Of a stretch of DNA of 64,000 nt, positions 9,475 to 18,551 are shown piece by piece. Made by a program: the position numbers and the translations under genes. Origin of the DNA: Gammaproteobacteria bacterium (lineage in GTDB: Bacteria; Pseudomonadota; Gammaproteobacteria; DSM-16500); NCBI GenBank assembly GCA_031291175.1, contig JARLJO010000016.1, positions 85,496-149,495 of the forward strand. The letters are read 5' to 3'. Below the pieces are notes generated by a model. The model ran no database searches. It was not told the origin of the DNA and was given only the letters and a program-made list of their open reading frames with translations. Position 1 is the first letter of the stretch. Each line of letters begins with the position of its first letter.

Positions 9475-9593
9475 TTATCTATCGAGCATTGGTGGTCTAC
9501 CGCCCGTGCGACCACGAACTCTAGCCGCTTTTAATCCCGCCTGAGTTCTTTCTTGAATTAAATCACACTCAAACTCCGCTAAAAAATCAAAAA
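9475..9593 (-). pseudogene. Serine recombinase (resolvase/invertase) fragment
   Basis: The minus strand encodes FFDFLAEFECDLIQERTQAG, then LKAARVRGRTGGRPPMLDR and a stop. This matches the conserved long-helix region of small serine resolvases (FASLAEFERDLI-ERTQAGL-AARARGRKGGRP). The catalytic N-terminal domain and the HTH are missing. Its broken end abuts the palindrome at 9594. The hairpin CTCTC-GGGT-GAGAG at ~9435-9450 lies nearby without a T-tract. Confidence 0.75.
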
Positions 9594-9648
9594 AATCGGT
9601 GTCAAGTACTATGTGTGCCGTAGGCACACATAGTACTTGACACCGATT
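9594..9648. repeat. Perfect 26-bp inverted repeat (GGTGTCAAGTAC family)
   Basis: The left arm AATCGGTGTCAAGTACTATG (continuing TGTGCC) and the right arm are exact reverse complements around a 3-nt GTA loop. It is the most symmetrical member of the palindrome family scattered through the window. It may also form a transcriptional hairpin before the gene at 9733. Confidence 0.85.
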
Positions 9649-9732
9649 CCGATTCCTTTCTAATACACAGCAGATAACACGTTGTGGAAGATGGCGGTGT
9701 GATACATTTTATATTTTTGAAGTCAGGATGTT

Positions 9733-10128
9733 ATGAATAATAAGAAATGGTTCGCAATCATATTAATGCTCTTCCTTATCACCGGTAACACATCTTATGC
9801 AGCGCTAAACGCATTAAGCATTCATAGCCGAGCAAACTGTTTAAATAATGAGAGTATTTCTTGGGATGGTTTTCATTATTGGATTTTAGCTACTGAAAGT
9901 TGGCACTATAAAGTTGGTGAGCCAGTGCACCTGGTTGGATCAGGCTGGGAAAATACTTGGCGCTCAGCCGGCGTTCATTACGGTGAAGGAAACCGTGGCG
10001 GTTATCGAGCAGTAGGATACCATCATATTAGGTACGAAGGATCAGATACAGACAAACTTCTTGGAGTGACAAATGTTACAGATTGCAGTATCTACAACGG
10101 GTGGTGGGAAGCACATCCACCTTCGTAG
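9733..10128 (+). CDS. Small secreted protein, function unknown
   Basis: 131 residues with a clear signal peptide (MNNKKWFAIILMLFLITG, likely cleavage after SYA). The mature part is Trp/Tyr/His-rich with two cysteines (RANCLNN near the start, TDCSIYNGWW near the end) that could form one disulfide. I recognise no family. The gene at 10180 follows after 51 bp on the same strand and is probably co-transcribed. The last ~16 codons recur as an isolated fragment at 42113. Confidence 0.7.
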   Translation: MNNKKWFAIILMLFLITGNTSYAALNALSIHSRANCLNNESISWDGFHYWILATESWHYKVGEPVHLVGSGWENTWRSAGVHYGEGNRGGYRAVGYHHIRYEGSDTDKLLGVTNVTDCSIYNGWWEAHPPS

Positions 10129-10179
10129 TGATATAATATCAGCAATTAATAATATATTCTCATTATCTGGAGTGAATTT

Positions 10180-10935
10180 ATGAAGATTTTCAAATTAACT
10201 TATTTTTTACTAGCCATGCCAAGCTTGGCATTTGCAACATATCCAGATGAAATTCCTTCGCCGGATCCATTAAGTTTTCATTACCCCAAGACAGGAGTAT
10301 TTGTTGTTCCCGCATCAGAAATTAACACTCCAAAAGAACTTAAGGAAAAAATTCATAACAACATGCTGCAAATGAAAGCTAAAGGTTATTATGATTCAAA
10401 TTCATTAAATGCGAAAAATCTTCTTATGATGAAGAATGTAAATGTAGTAGCACTTCAGAACAAAGATAATGATAAGCTTTCTGATCCACAAAACACAAAG
10501 ATGAAAAACACGATTGATGAGGTTGGTTTGGCTTTTGATTTTAAAGGTCTACCAGCTGTGAGCAACAAGAATATTATAGGTTATGCGGCTGGCGGGATGT
10601 GGATAGAAGGTAAAGGATGGACAGGCATTAAAGAATTTTTCAATGACTCAGAATTAGGAACTTGCAGTTTCTCTCTCTTCAATATGGCATTGTCTCATGG
10701 AAATGTCAGAATCGGCGAAGATAGCGTTGTTTATGCAGTTAACCAAAAGGCGGGAACGACTGAAGTTTATGGAAGCAAAGGTAATGGATTTACCTATAAT
10801 GTTAGCTGGTACAACGCTAGCTATAGTCATGAATTGGAATGTGCATCCCCAACTTTCAATAAGGATAAGCTCGCAAAGATGATCTTGTACGCTACTCAAA
10901 TTGACATAAATCTTTCTAAGTATCTAAAATCATAA
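10180..10935 (+). CDS. Secreted or periplasmic protein, function unknown
   Basis: 251 residues. The signal peptide is MKIFKLTYFLLAMPSLAFA, cleaved before TYPDE. TGGAG precedes the ATG. The mature part has a Lys/Asn-rich helical segment (~50-110), then a Gly-rich beta-like region with IGYAAGGMWIEGKGWTG. Two cysteines (TCSFSLF, LECASP) may pair. I recognise no family. The last 36 codons are duplicated as a fragment at 36214-36324, so the gene has been copied and degraded elsewhere. Confidence 0.7.
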   Translation: MKIFKLTYFLLAMPSLAFATYPDEIPSPDPLSFHYPKTGVFVVPASEINTPKELKEKIHNNMLQMKAKGYYDSNSLNAKNLLMMKNVNVVALQNKDNDKLSDPQNTKMKNTIDEVGLAFDFKGLPAVSNKNIIGYAAGGMWIEGKGWTGIKEFFNDSELGTCSFSLFNMALSHGNVRIGEDSVVYAVNQKAGTTEVYGSKGNGFTYNVSWYNASYSHELECASPTFNKDKLAKMILYATQIDINLSKYLKS

Positions 10936-11055
10936 ACAATAGAGATCAATGCTATCTTCAAACTTGATTAATATAAAATGAATAAAGCGACATCATTATA
11001 TTTGCCAGGTTTGAAAGTTGCACTTTACCCTTTAGATCCTCAGATGGTTAATAGT

Positions 11056-11109
11056 GTTGGTTGTCATGGGACTGCTACATTGTACCGATCTTGCGGAAGA
11101 AGTACCGCC
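11056..11109. repeat. Duplicate of the yaeQ upstream segment
   Basis: From GTTGGTTGTCATG through TACATTGTAC and GGAAGAA to ACCGCC this matches 42855-42906, directly upstream of yaeQ, with few mismatches and a 2-base insertion. In both places a palindrome of the CAAGTACTAACATATAAC type follows, so a block was copied. Confidence 0.7.
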
Positions 11110-11128
11110 TCCGTAGTAAAGGGCATCA

Positions 11129-11198
11129 GTGACAAGCACTAACATATAACAACTTACATAAGATCAATGCTATATGTTAGTGCTTGCCACCGTTTTTT
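11129..11198. terminator. Palindromic repeat acting as a terminator
   Basis: CAAGCACTAACATATA (11133-11148) and its exact complement (11171-11186) enclose a 22-nt loop, with partial extension of the stem to GTG/CAC. TTTTTTT follows at 11192-11198. It sits between the convergent genes ending at 10935 and 11205. The loop is the reverse complement of the loop of the 43143-43204 element, so this is the same element inserted the other way round. Confidence 0.75.
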
Positions 11199-11204
11199 TA
11201 GAAA

Positions 11205-11771
11205 TCAAATTCTAGCTGATGCTAATGATTTCATTTCATCCTCTGAATTTTTTGCTTGTGATAAATGGTTTTGTAATGATATGTAGTGTGCGGATGCTAC
11301 CGAAGCCATTATGGAATGGAAACAAGAGCGCATTTTTATTATTTCAGGATTTGATAGAGTATTTTGGATCGCATTAATTGTTTTGTTAGCCGCATTCTTA
11401 ATAATTTCTGGGGATTGTGCGGGGAAAAGTGCGTGTTGATTTCCACTTTGTTGTTCGCTAGGCTTAATACAGCATTTACGCAACGATTCAATCAATCCAG
11501 TAAGGCCATCAACCTCTGCTCTGCTTAAGCGTACGGTATTTGCTTGATCTATTGCATTATTAGCAGCTTGCGCTGTTGCATGGGTTAGATATAGGCAGCA
11601 TGGAAAACAAAAACAACAAAAAGCGACTAATTGACATGGTGAAAAGTCCTGAAACCACTTTAATTGACCTTTTTCTTGGATATTATTTGAGGTTTCATGG
11701 ATCTCATTCATCTTGACTAGTATCTGGTCAATCGCATACGATGCAGGATTAATTGCAACATCGGTTGACAT
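11205..11771 (-). CDS. Cys-rich membrane-associated protein, function unknown
   Basis: 188 residues. The central hydrophobic stretch VAFCCFCFPCCLYLTHATA (~50-68) packs five cysteines into a membrane-like segment. This suggests membrane insertion or multiple acylation rather than metal binding. The flanks are helical and soluble (AANNAIDQANTVRLSRAEVD; NPEIIKMRSCFHSIM). There is no signal peptide. No family is recognised. The host-membrane-anchor look of the segment makes an effector role possible, which is inference only. Confidence 0.6.
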   Translation of the reverse strand: MSTDVAINPASYAIDQILVKMNEIHETSNNIQEKGQLKWFQDFSPCQLVAFCCFCFPCCLYLTHATAQAANNAIDQANTVRLSRAEVDGLTGLIESLRKCCIKPSEQQSGNQHALFPAQSPEIIKNAANKTINAIQNTLSNPEIIKMRSCFHSIMASVASAHYISLQNHLSQAKNSEDEMKSLASARI

Positions 11772-12110
11772 GGGGGGGCATTCTTCGCTTCCGATATAGA
11801 TGCTGATAGCATAATTTTCACTCTCTCATTGGGATATAAATTTATGCGGGATTATCAAGTTAACCATGGTTATCATCAACAAGGAAAATCGGATCAGGCC
11901 TGAAAAATAGACATATCGAAATATAAATTCAATGTGCCGAGCCTAACCTCTGGTATATAAATTGAATGTATCGTTGTCAGGCACCAACATTATACCGATA
12001 AATAAAATGCAGAAGCTTAATTGAAATTGATCTCGTGGTAAATATGACATCACCATGCTTACCGGAAGAGCTTGATCTATGATAGCACTTTACACCGATT
12101 TTCGATTTTT
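11772..12110. other. Gene-free stretch with degenerate repeats
   Basis: Only faint members of dispersed repeats are visible: AAATAGACATATCGA near 11904, also seen near 40690 and 44855, and TTGTCAGGCACCAAC near 11974, a variant of GGTGTCAGACACC. No ORF or promoter could be assigned. Confidence 0.4.
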
Positions 12111-13619
12111 TTAAATTTTCACACCAACGGGTGTCTGAACAGCTTTAATGGTAGGATCCTTTGTCATCTCAACGCGCTGGAGTGTTTGCGCAAATAGCGT
12201 ATTAGAACTTTTTAAGCAATGTTGAAATGCCTTAGTGGTACGTTGCTGCTGATGCTTGCTGAAATTAGGTAATAACCATTCAGCCAAACTTGGGCGATCC
12301 TTATCAAGCTTATGGCTATAGGGAGCAAGCGTCTGCTCGAAGAAAGCCCCAAATTCATAAGCAACTGTTTGGTGAGGAAGAGATCGCTGAATGTGATCCA
12401 TTAATTCAAACAAGTTTGTTAATAAATTTTTGCCTAAAGCAATTAGTCTATCTTGTTCTGGCATGTCTTTTATTTGAGTTACATCCATTTCTACTAGACG
12501 TACACTGCTACTATCAGGGTAAATTTCTTCAACATACCTATTGGGTGCTATCTGAAAAATATCTGATGTGCTGGTACGCTTATAATAGTATCCCTCTTTA
12601 AATGCAAATTTATTCTTTTTTGCTAATTCAATGAGCATTTGTAATTCTGATTTTTTCACGACAGTACTGATATACATTGGCTGATAATCGTATTGCTTTA
12701 TATAAGCTAGAAAGGTAGCTTTTAGCAAAGTGGCATCCGAGGAAGATAATTGCGGATCCAGCTTCAGCGTCCAACCAATTTGATCCAGGCGCTGCAAGTC
12801 CAAAGCAATCCATTTTAAAACTCTGGTTTGGTCTTTTTTATCGCGAACTTTGTCTGCTTCTTCTGAGGAAGCAACATTTTTGTTGAATCCGAAGTTTATC
12901 GCCAGAGGAAATGTCTGTTTATTATATTCGATAAGGTTAATGCCGTTTTCCAGATTATAATAAGCATCCAATGCATGACGTAATTCGTGCGTCAAAAGCT
13001 CTTCTAATGTATAACTACTATAGCGAAACAAATTTCTTGCATCTAGCCAAATCGTTTTTGATAACACATAATAAAAACCGTCAGCTTTGTCGGGAATATT
13101 TTCACTCCCAAGCTGGTCCGCTATAAATGCATGTGTTGCAATAAAAATCTTAAACTCTTTCCATTTTAATAATTCATCTAACTTGCATTTATCAATTAAG
13201 TTGCGTTCATAAATGCGCTGTAAGCTTTGTAAAACAAGTGTGCGGATTTTCTTTAATCGCTTATTCGGTTTATTACTGTTGCTTAAAATAAAAGTGATGC
13301 TTTCAAATTTTTTCTGAAGCGCTTTGGTTGGGCTCTTTAAAACGGGTGAATTGTTGGGTGCCAATTCTAAGGTATTGACTCTCAGTAAATGATGATCTAA
13401 CAACGTTGGCAAAGTTTCTGCGTCATCTGGTCCCATTAGTGAGGGACAAGCTGGTTTGAATGTTTGATATAAAAAATCATAGCTAGTCGTAGCGGGAGTG
13501 AACGGCGGAAAAATAGCAGCTGGTAAACTAGCTAGCGCATCACTTTTATTGTCGGCGATGTTATTTCTTAACAATAAAGCGAAAGCCATCGTTGTTATTA
13601 TTTTAAGTCGAGAAACCAT
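12111..13619 (-). CDS. Putative zinc metalloprotease (HExxH), effector-like
   Basis: 502 residues. The motif HELRH at 211-215, within LEELLTHELRHALDAY, is a textbook HExxH zinc site: a helix with hydrophobic lead-in and a following Asp. A third ligand could be E422 or E428 in VAYEFGAFFEQ, giving a gluzincin-like arrangement. The N-terminus has a short hydrophobic segment (IITTMAFALLL) that may be a signal or anchor, but no good cleavage site. The rest is helical without similarity I recognise. AGG lies ~9 nt before the ATG. In this neighbourhood a host-directed protease is plausible but unproven. Confidence 0.65.
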   Translation of the reverse strand: MVSRLKIITTMAFALLLRNNIADNKSDALASLPAAIFPPFTPATTSYDFLYQTFKPACPSLMGPDDAETLPTLLDHHLLRVNTLELAPNNSPVLKSPTKALQKKFESITFILSNSNKPNKRLKKIRTLVLQSLQRIYERNLIDKCKLDELLKWKEFKIFIATHAFIADQLGSENIPDKADGFYYVLSKTIWLDARNLFRYSSYTLEELLTHELRHALDAYYNLENGINLIEYNKQTFPLAINFGFNKNVASSEEADKVRDKKDQTRVLKWIALDLQRLDQIGWTLKLDPQLSSSDATLLKATFLAYIKQYDYQPMYISTVVKKSELQMLIELAKKNKFAFKEGYYYKRTSTSDIFQIAPNRYVEEIYPDSSSVRLVEMDVTQIKDMPEQDRLIALGKNLLTNLFELMDHIQRSLPHQTVAYEFGAFFEQTLAPYSHKLDKDRPSLAEWLLPNFSKHQQQRTTKAFQHCLKSSNTLFAQTLQRVEMTKDPTIKAVQTPVGVKI

Positions 13620-14004
13620 AATCTTTGCCTGAATGCATTCTACTAATAAGAAAATTGGGATGGTATTTTATAACGGGAAAGGGATATCTGCAAATATTTT
13701 GATCAGACCCGGGTGTGTGTTCTAAGCCATTGAAATACAAGAAATTCTCAAAGCATTTTCATAACCAGGGCAGAAGGAAGCGGATTACTTAACCTGTGTG
13801 CTGTATTGGCGCGCTTTTAGAACCCCAACTTGAATTATTCGCGCCATCTCTAAGACATCTATTAAGCCATGAAGCCGCCACTTTAACTTATTTATTGTAA
13901 TCATGTTTTTCTGTACAGAAAATAAACTCTACGAATTGAAAAGCGGTATAATAGTGTAAAGCAGGCAGCAATTTAAGCTCATTTTCTAAATGGGAGAATT
14001 GTTT
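13620..14004. other. Divergent intergenic region
   Basis: This separates the divergent genes at 12111-13619 and 14005-16389 and must hold both promoters. I see no confident -35/-10 pair and no repeat. GGGAG at 13992-13996 is the ribosome-binding site of the right-hand gene. Confidence 0.4.
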
Positions 14005-16389
14005 ATGGCTAAAACTCGAGGTGATAAGCGTAAAGCGGATGAGGCTAATACAGATCAATCTGAAGCTGAAGCTAAAACTGATGCAATTAAAAAACCCCGC
14101 GTTCCTGTTTTCGTAAAACCAGCCCAAAAAACTGTTACACCTCCTGATGGTAGAGTCGATCTGTCCTTCACTGCTCCGACAGCAGCGGCATCACCCGCCA
14201 AGCCTCCTGTAACAGCAACGGCGCCGACTGCGGCCACACCAGAAGATAAAGTTGTTACACGGAGTTCTGCACGGATTCCAGCTAGAAACTATACGCCTGA
14301 AAGTCTTATGCCAGAAGATGATAAGGATGGTGAATACGATTCAAAGCTTAGCGATGACAGCATAACATCCGCACTTCGGAAGCCAATACCAAAATCACCC
14401 ACGCTAATTAGTGCAGAAAGTATTTTACAACTTGGATTAAGTGATGAGCAGCGAAAAGCATTCACTGTCGTTCTAGAAGCCTACAAGCTTCAAGAAGCAA
14501 GTAAAATGAATAATCAATTAAGTGAAGCAATTCAAGTGCAGCAGCGTGCTGTTCACCTCATTGATGAAAAATTGGGGAGCGTATCAACAGGTATATCCTC
14601 TAAGTTTAATCTGGATGATTCCGGTAATATCATTTTTACTAAATCGGGAAACACTATTCGACTGAGCGCTATTGAGGGAAGAAATTCAGGAAAGCAAGAT
14701 AGGCATGTTACGCCCATCTCTTATTTGACCCATGCATTTGCTGATTCTATTGAAGAAAAATCAACGATTGATCATGTGCGTTCTCAATTGCTTTATCTCA
14801 CCGAAAAGTTATCAACTGTACTGATTTATGAAGATCCTGCTAAAACAATAGAAGTTGAAAAAACTATCAAGGCCGCATTTGATGCTTACCGGCCTGGTGA
14901 AAGCTTTCGTAAAGTGGGAGGTCATCGACAAGATCCAGAGAATATAGTGGCGGTTGTTTTTTCTGCATATAATGATCTCCCGTTGTTATCTATGAAAGAT
15001 GACAAGAAAACAAAATCAAAATCAGAAGGAGCGGATGTTACCAAAAGCTTAAAATTTTTTGCTGAAATAGAAGAAAGATTAGGGAAATATAATGAAATTA
15101 ATATTCATAAAATTGATAGTGCCGATACTGAAAAATCTGTCAGATTGCGTCAAGCGGGTGTTTCTGCGCCAGTCCGATTAAATATCGAGAAATTAGCCAA
15201 AAAAAAGCAGCTAGCAATTACGCCTGACGAATTAAAAAAAGTAACTAATCTTGTTTTTGCTGATTTTGACTATAAAATGGTAGCGGGAAAGCTGCTGTCG
15301 CCTACCAAAGATTACACCGCTACTAATAAAAATGACATATTATTTCAATTAGTACGTCGTCATCTTGTGATTTTTTTTATATTGTGTCCTTTGTTGCAAG
15401 AAGCTCATCAAGATGTCATTAAGAAAGATTTTATCGATCTCATATCCATAAACCATGGTCTTTCAAGTAAAACAAAACTGGAATTAGATGCATATGTGAC
15501 TGTGGGATTGGCTAAAATTAATGACTGTCAACCGGAGGAGAAGCAAATAGAAGATGAAATTGAAATGCTTAAATCGAGGTATGACGAGGCTGCAGTTGAC
15601 TATCAGGAAGATGATGAAAACGATGATGAGGAAAAATTTGTTGAGTTTACGAAGGTAAGTATGGCAAGTTTTCAGGGTCTTGCCAGTAAAAGTCCCGATC
15701 AAGCGCGAAAAATTATCAAACAAATTGATGAATTGACTCTTGAATTTGAAGATAGAAATACATCAGATGATGAATCACCAGATGCTAAGTCTGAGAAGAT
15801 ACTTCCTGTAAAATCTTCAGCGTTAGCGGCGAATACAACAGTGGGCGTTCACGCTTCAATGACAACATTAAGTCATGGAGACTCATCATCTACAGCAGCA
15901 ATTGCCCTAGCGACAAGCAATCCTCATGCTGCCACCGTTAAAAGTGTATCAGAGGCAAAAACCGAAGCTTCGGCAAGCGGTTCCACCGCTGATTTAACCG
16001 CATCTCATGCAAGATATAATCCGCATGCTGCTCTGCCGGTGAAACAGTTAAGTCGTACATCTCCTTCAGCAGGTTCATCCGCTGTTGTAAGAGCTCGTAC
16101 AAATCCGCTAAAGGATATGTCGGAGAGGCTGGAATCAATTCTCCGGGAATCAAAAGAAATCGCCAAAAATAACCCCGGCAAAGATAAAATACTAAAATTA
16201 GATGTAGTTATCACTAAATCTTCTTTCTATCTGGCAAAAATTAACAGTAGAACTCCTATAGCTGAGACAGATCTCAGGGATATTAAAGCATTTATTGCAA
16301 CTTCTGCTGATGAGTTTAGAAAAATCAAAGCGAGTTCTGCAGTTGCTATGACTGCTGATTATAGAAAACCACCTACTCCTTCATATTAA
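14005..16389 (+). CDS. Large disordered/helical protein with NLS-like N-terminus
   Basis: 794 residues from ATG 14005, chosen because GGGAG lies 8 nt upstream; an ATG five codons earlier overlaps that site. The N-terminus has basic clusters KRK (8-10) and KKPR (29-32), a nuclear-localisation-like pattern, followed by ~100 Ala/Pro/Thr-rich residues. The middle (~140-530) is helical and ends in an acidic tract (YQEDDENDDEEKF). A second Ser/Ala-rich linker (~600-690) holds the near-repeated phrases SNPHAATVK and YNPHAALPVK. A final helical domain ends in a Pro-rich tail. There is no signal peptide and no known domain. Nuclear targeting in a host is inference. Confidence 0.65.
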   Translation: MAKTRGDKRKADEANTDQSEAEAKTDAIKKPRVPVFVKPAQKTVTPPDGRVDLSFTAPTAAASPAKPPVTATAPTAATPEDKVVTRSSARIPARNYTPESLMPEDDKDGEYDSKLSDDSITSALRKPIPKSPTLISAESILQLGLSDEQRKAFTVVLEAYKLQEASKMNNQLSEAIQVQQRAVHLIDEKLGSVSTGISSKFNLDDSGNIIFTKSGNTIRLSAIEGRNSGKQDRHVTPISYLTHAFADSIEEKSTIDHVRSQLLYLTEKLSTVLIYEDPAKTIEVEKTIKAAFDAYRPGESFRKVGGHRQDPENIVAVVFSAYNDLPLLSMKDDKKTKSKSEGADVTKSLKFFAEIEERLGKYNEINIHKIDSADTEKSVRLRQAGVSAPVRLNIEKLAKKKQLAITPDELKKVTNLVFADFDYKMVAGKLLSPTKDYTATNKNDILFQLVRRHLVIFFILCPLLQEAHQDVIKKDFIDLISINHGLSSKTKLELDAYVTVGLAKINDCQPEEKQIEDEIEMLKSRYDEAAVDYQEDDENDDEEKFVEFTKVSMASFQGLASKSPDQARKIIKQIDELTLEFEDRNTSDDESPDAKSEKILPVKSSALAANTTVGVHASMTTLSHGDSSSTAAIALATSNPHAATVKSVSEAKTEASASGSTADLTASHARYNPHAALPVKQLSRTSPSAGSSAVVRARTNPLKDMSERLESILRESKEIAKNNPGKDKILKLDVVITKSSFYLAKINSRTPIAETDLRDIKAFIATSADEFRKIKASSAVAMTADYRKPPTPSY

Positions 16390-16811
16390 AATTTATTCCG
16401 TGTGGTTTTTAATGAGAATTTGCGATGCGCTTTAAGTTAAAGATAAGAACGCTGTGGATTTATATAACCGTGTCGATATTGGCCTGTAAAACAGGTATAA
16501 GAAAAAATATTTTAGTTTATCAAAGCATTAAAAATTAAAGTATTAGTTTAAAAATAATCTTTTTGTGTGAATATCTAACTACGTGTTTTTAAGTATAAAA
16601 TTAGCCTATTTGGCAAAGAAAAATAGTGCTAATAAAAGGTTTGTTAGACAAGTTTATTGACGATATTGTTTGGCTTAAGCCTGTTTTTAAGCGCGAATCA
16701 ATGGACGGGTGTTTATCCGTGTCGTAAGCGCTCAGGGAAGCACACTATATTTACCAAAATTAATCTTGATTTTTCAGCTATAATTTAGCTATACCCACAG
16801 AGGATTTATTT
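16390..16811. other. Gene-free stretch upstream of a 28-codon ORF
   Basis: AT-rich sequence without a credible ORF. TATAAT at ~16780 followed by AGAGGA (16799-16804) suggests that the short ORF at 16812 still has a promoter and ribosome-binding site. Confidence 0.4.
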
Positions 16812-16898
16812 ATGTCAGGCTCATCGTATCAGTTTTCTCCTTATACTTTAGGTTGCGGTGAAAAAAGATTTGATACTTTGCCGGCTGGTCAGGCGTAG
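16812..16898 (+). pseudogene. Truncated paralogue: first 28 codons only
   Basis: It encodes MSGSSYQFSPYTLGCGEKRF and eight more residues before TAG. The first 14 residues match the start of the protein at 55043-56278 (MSNSSRQFSPYTSGY). At DNA level CAGTTTTCTCCTTATACTT is identical in both. Good translation signals are retained. It is either the stump of a deleted paralogue or a relict peptide. Confidence 0.65.
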
Positions 16899-16914
16899 CC
16901 CCACAGTGGGTCTG

Positions 16915-18093
16915 TTAGGGTTTAGGTTTCCCACAAAAATCATTGTTTGTATAATCAACGGATTTATCAAAATGACGGACTAAAAACGGCGGATAAGCTC
17001 TATAATAATTTGCTGCTAAATAATGCCGGATAAACTGTTCAATGGTTTCTGCTTTGGCGGGTAACGATTCGGACTTAACTGCCGCACAAAGTTCAGCAGT
17101 AATATTTTCTTTGTGGCTCGCATCTTTAAATAAGGGCAATGTGTTTTCACAAAATTGTTTGAAAGCCTGTTGACCATGTTTCACTATTATCATTAATTCG
17201 CTTACCGAAAAACATTCTATTCGATTGGGATTAATTAATAATGCACAGCTTAACCATTCTTCATGCAATAGTCGGTTGAGCATCAAGCAGCCTAACCTTG
17301 TGTTGCCATCAAAAAAACAATGCAATTGGACTGAGTGCTGCACATAGGTGATGATACTTTTTAACTTATCGTTTGATGTTTTTGCAGCAAGAATTTGTTG
17401 GTTGTATTCATTACATAGCTTTTTTAAAGACGCTTCGTATTTTTCTGCATAGATTTTTGGACTTGAATTTTCATCCGCAAGATTTGTTTGAATGTTGGGT
17501 GTATAAAGCGACCAATCACTTAGCAGTTTTTCAATGAAAGGAAAATGCTTTTCAAAAGAAAATTTCTCTGCGTCAACGACTTTTCCACCTAACATTGTTA
17601 CCCAAGTAATTTCTCGCTCGGATTTGTTATGTGCCGCTTGCAATAGATAAGTTGGCTTAGAGGGATTAGTAGGCTGAAAAATCAAAATATGCATGGGTTC
17701 ATCTGTTTCAATAAACCAATAGTTAATAAATTCTTTTATCCCTGCAACGGAAGATGCGGGATTGCTTAATTTAAGTCGTGGATTCGTACTTGTTGCCCGC
17801 ACTGCAAAAGCACCCGCACCGGCGCGAAATTGCCCTGGCGTTTTTTCTGGCATATGATTCATAGCCACAGCATGTAATTTTTTTGCGAAATCACTCGTGA
17901 TCATGCGAAAAATGGGTGTAGAAAAAGCTGCAATGTAAGCTTGAAGCAATGCTTCAGTATAGTTTTTTTCAAAGCTTTCAAAATCAGCCAAATCTTTTTG
18001 AGTAAATAATAGCGCATCTACATCCACTAAAAAAAGATAAGCAAACTTTTCAACAAACTCTTTATTTAATGGGATGGTTCGATCTAAGGCCAT
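16915..18093 (-). CDS. Fic-like domain protein with variant active-site motif
   Basis: 392 residues. The motif HCFFDGNTR at 258-266 follows the Fic pattern HxFxDGNxR, with catalytic His258 and phosphate-binding Gly263-Asn264 and Arg266. The usual second Gly is Thr265. Upstream, PEKTPGQFRAGAGAFAV (82-98) matches the 'GxyR' beta-hairpin element of Fic folds. Fic proteins transfer AMP or another phosphate-containing group to target hydroxyls. The Gly-to-Thr change could alter the transferred group or reduce activity. There is no signal peptide, no adjacent antitoxin-like inhibitor, and no inhibitory (S/T)xxxE(G/N) motif that I can point to. The setting among effector-like genes favours a host target, but this is inference. 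Confidence 0.78.
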   Translation of the reverse strand: MALDRTIPLNKEFVEKFAYLFLVDVDALLFTQKDLADFESFEKNYTEALLQAYIAAFSTPIFRMITSDFAKKLHAVAMNHMPEKTPGQFRAGAGAFAVRATSTNPRLKLSNPASSVAGIKEFINYWFIETDEPMHILIFQPTNPSKPTYLLQAAHNKSEREITWVTMLGGKVVDAEKFSFEKHFPFIEKLLSDWSLYTPNIQTNLADENSSPKIYAEKYEASLKKLCNEYNQQILAAKTSNDKLKSIITYVQHSVQLHCFFDGNTRLGCLMLNRLLHEEWLSCALLINPNRIECFSVSELMIIVKHGQQAFKQFCENTLPLFKDASHKENITAELCAAVKSESLPAKAETIEQFIRHYLAANYYRAYPPFLVRHFDKSVDYTNNDFCGKPKP

Positions 18094-18551
18094 AAACGTA
18101 TCGCTTATAATATAAAAGATAATAGAGCGACATTTTACCTAAAGAAGCTTAAGGAAAACTTAACAGAAAAAGTTAAAAAATATCTTATTTGATATAGTCT
18201 TTCAATCCTTATCCCATAAGCCTACACTCAATTCACCCCAAGCCTCACACTTTTCGTTTGCTAGATAAATTACGGTTGGAGATTTCGATAGTCATCCTCG
18301 TTACGGTATTCACCTATCAGATTTGGCATTTCATAGAGGAATTTATAAGGCTCGATGTGTAACAACGGTATGTTTGTCGCATTGAAATTAAAAATAAGTT
18401 AAATTTTGGCAGCTGATGCGGTATAGCTGGAAGTGTGGCAGTTATGGAATTTTGGGTAGTCTTGACGCATCCTATGCCAAAAATATTTAAATTTGTTTTT
18501 CATAGGATACGTCAGCGCTGGATAATAGCTATTTTTCAGTTAAAAACATTT
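18094..18551. other. Gene-free stretch with a 13-bp inverted repeat
   Basis: GACGCATCCTATG (18464-18476) and CATAGGATACGTC (18501-18513) pair with one mismatch around a 24-nt AT-rich loop. It lies just past the 3' end of the pentapeptide gene (stop at 18552) and may end its transcription. Nothing else is recognisable. Confidence 0.45.

Noticed and set aside
13888..14127. 79-codon minus-strand ORF overlapping the start of the NLS-like gene
   Set aside because: It overlaps a strong ribosome-binding site and start on the other strand and has random-looking hydrophobic composition.
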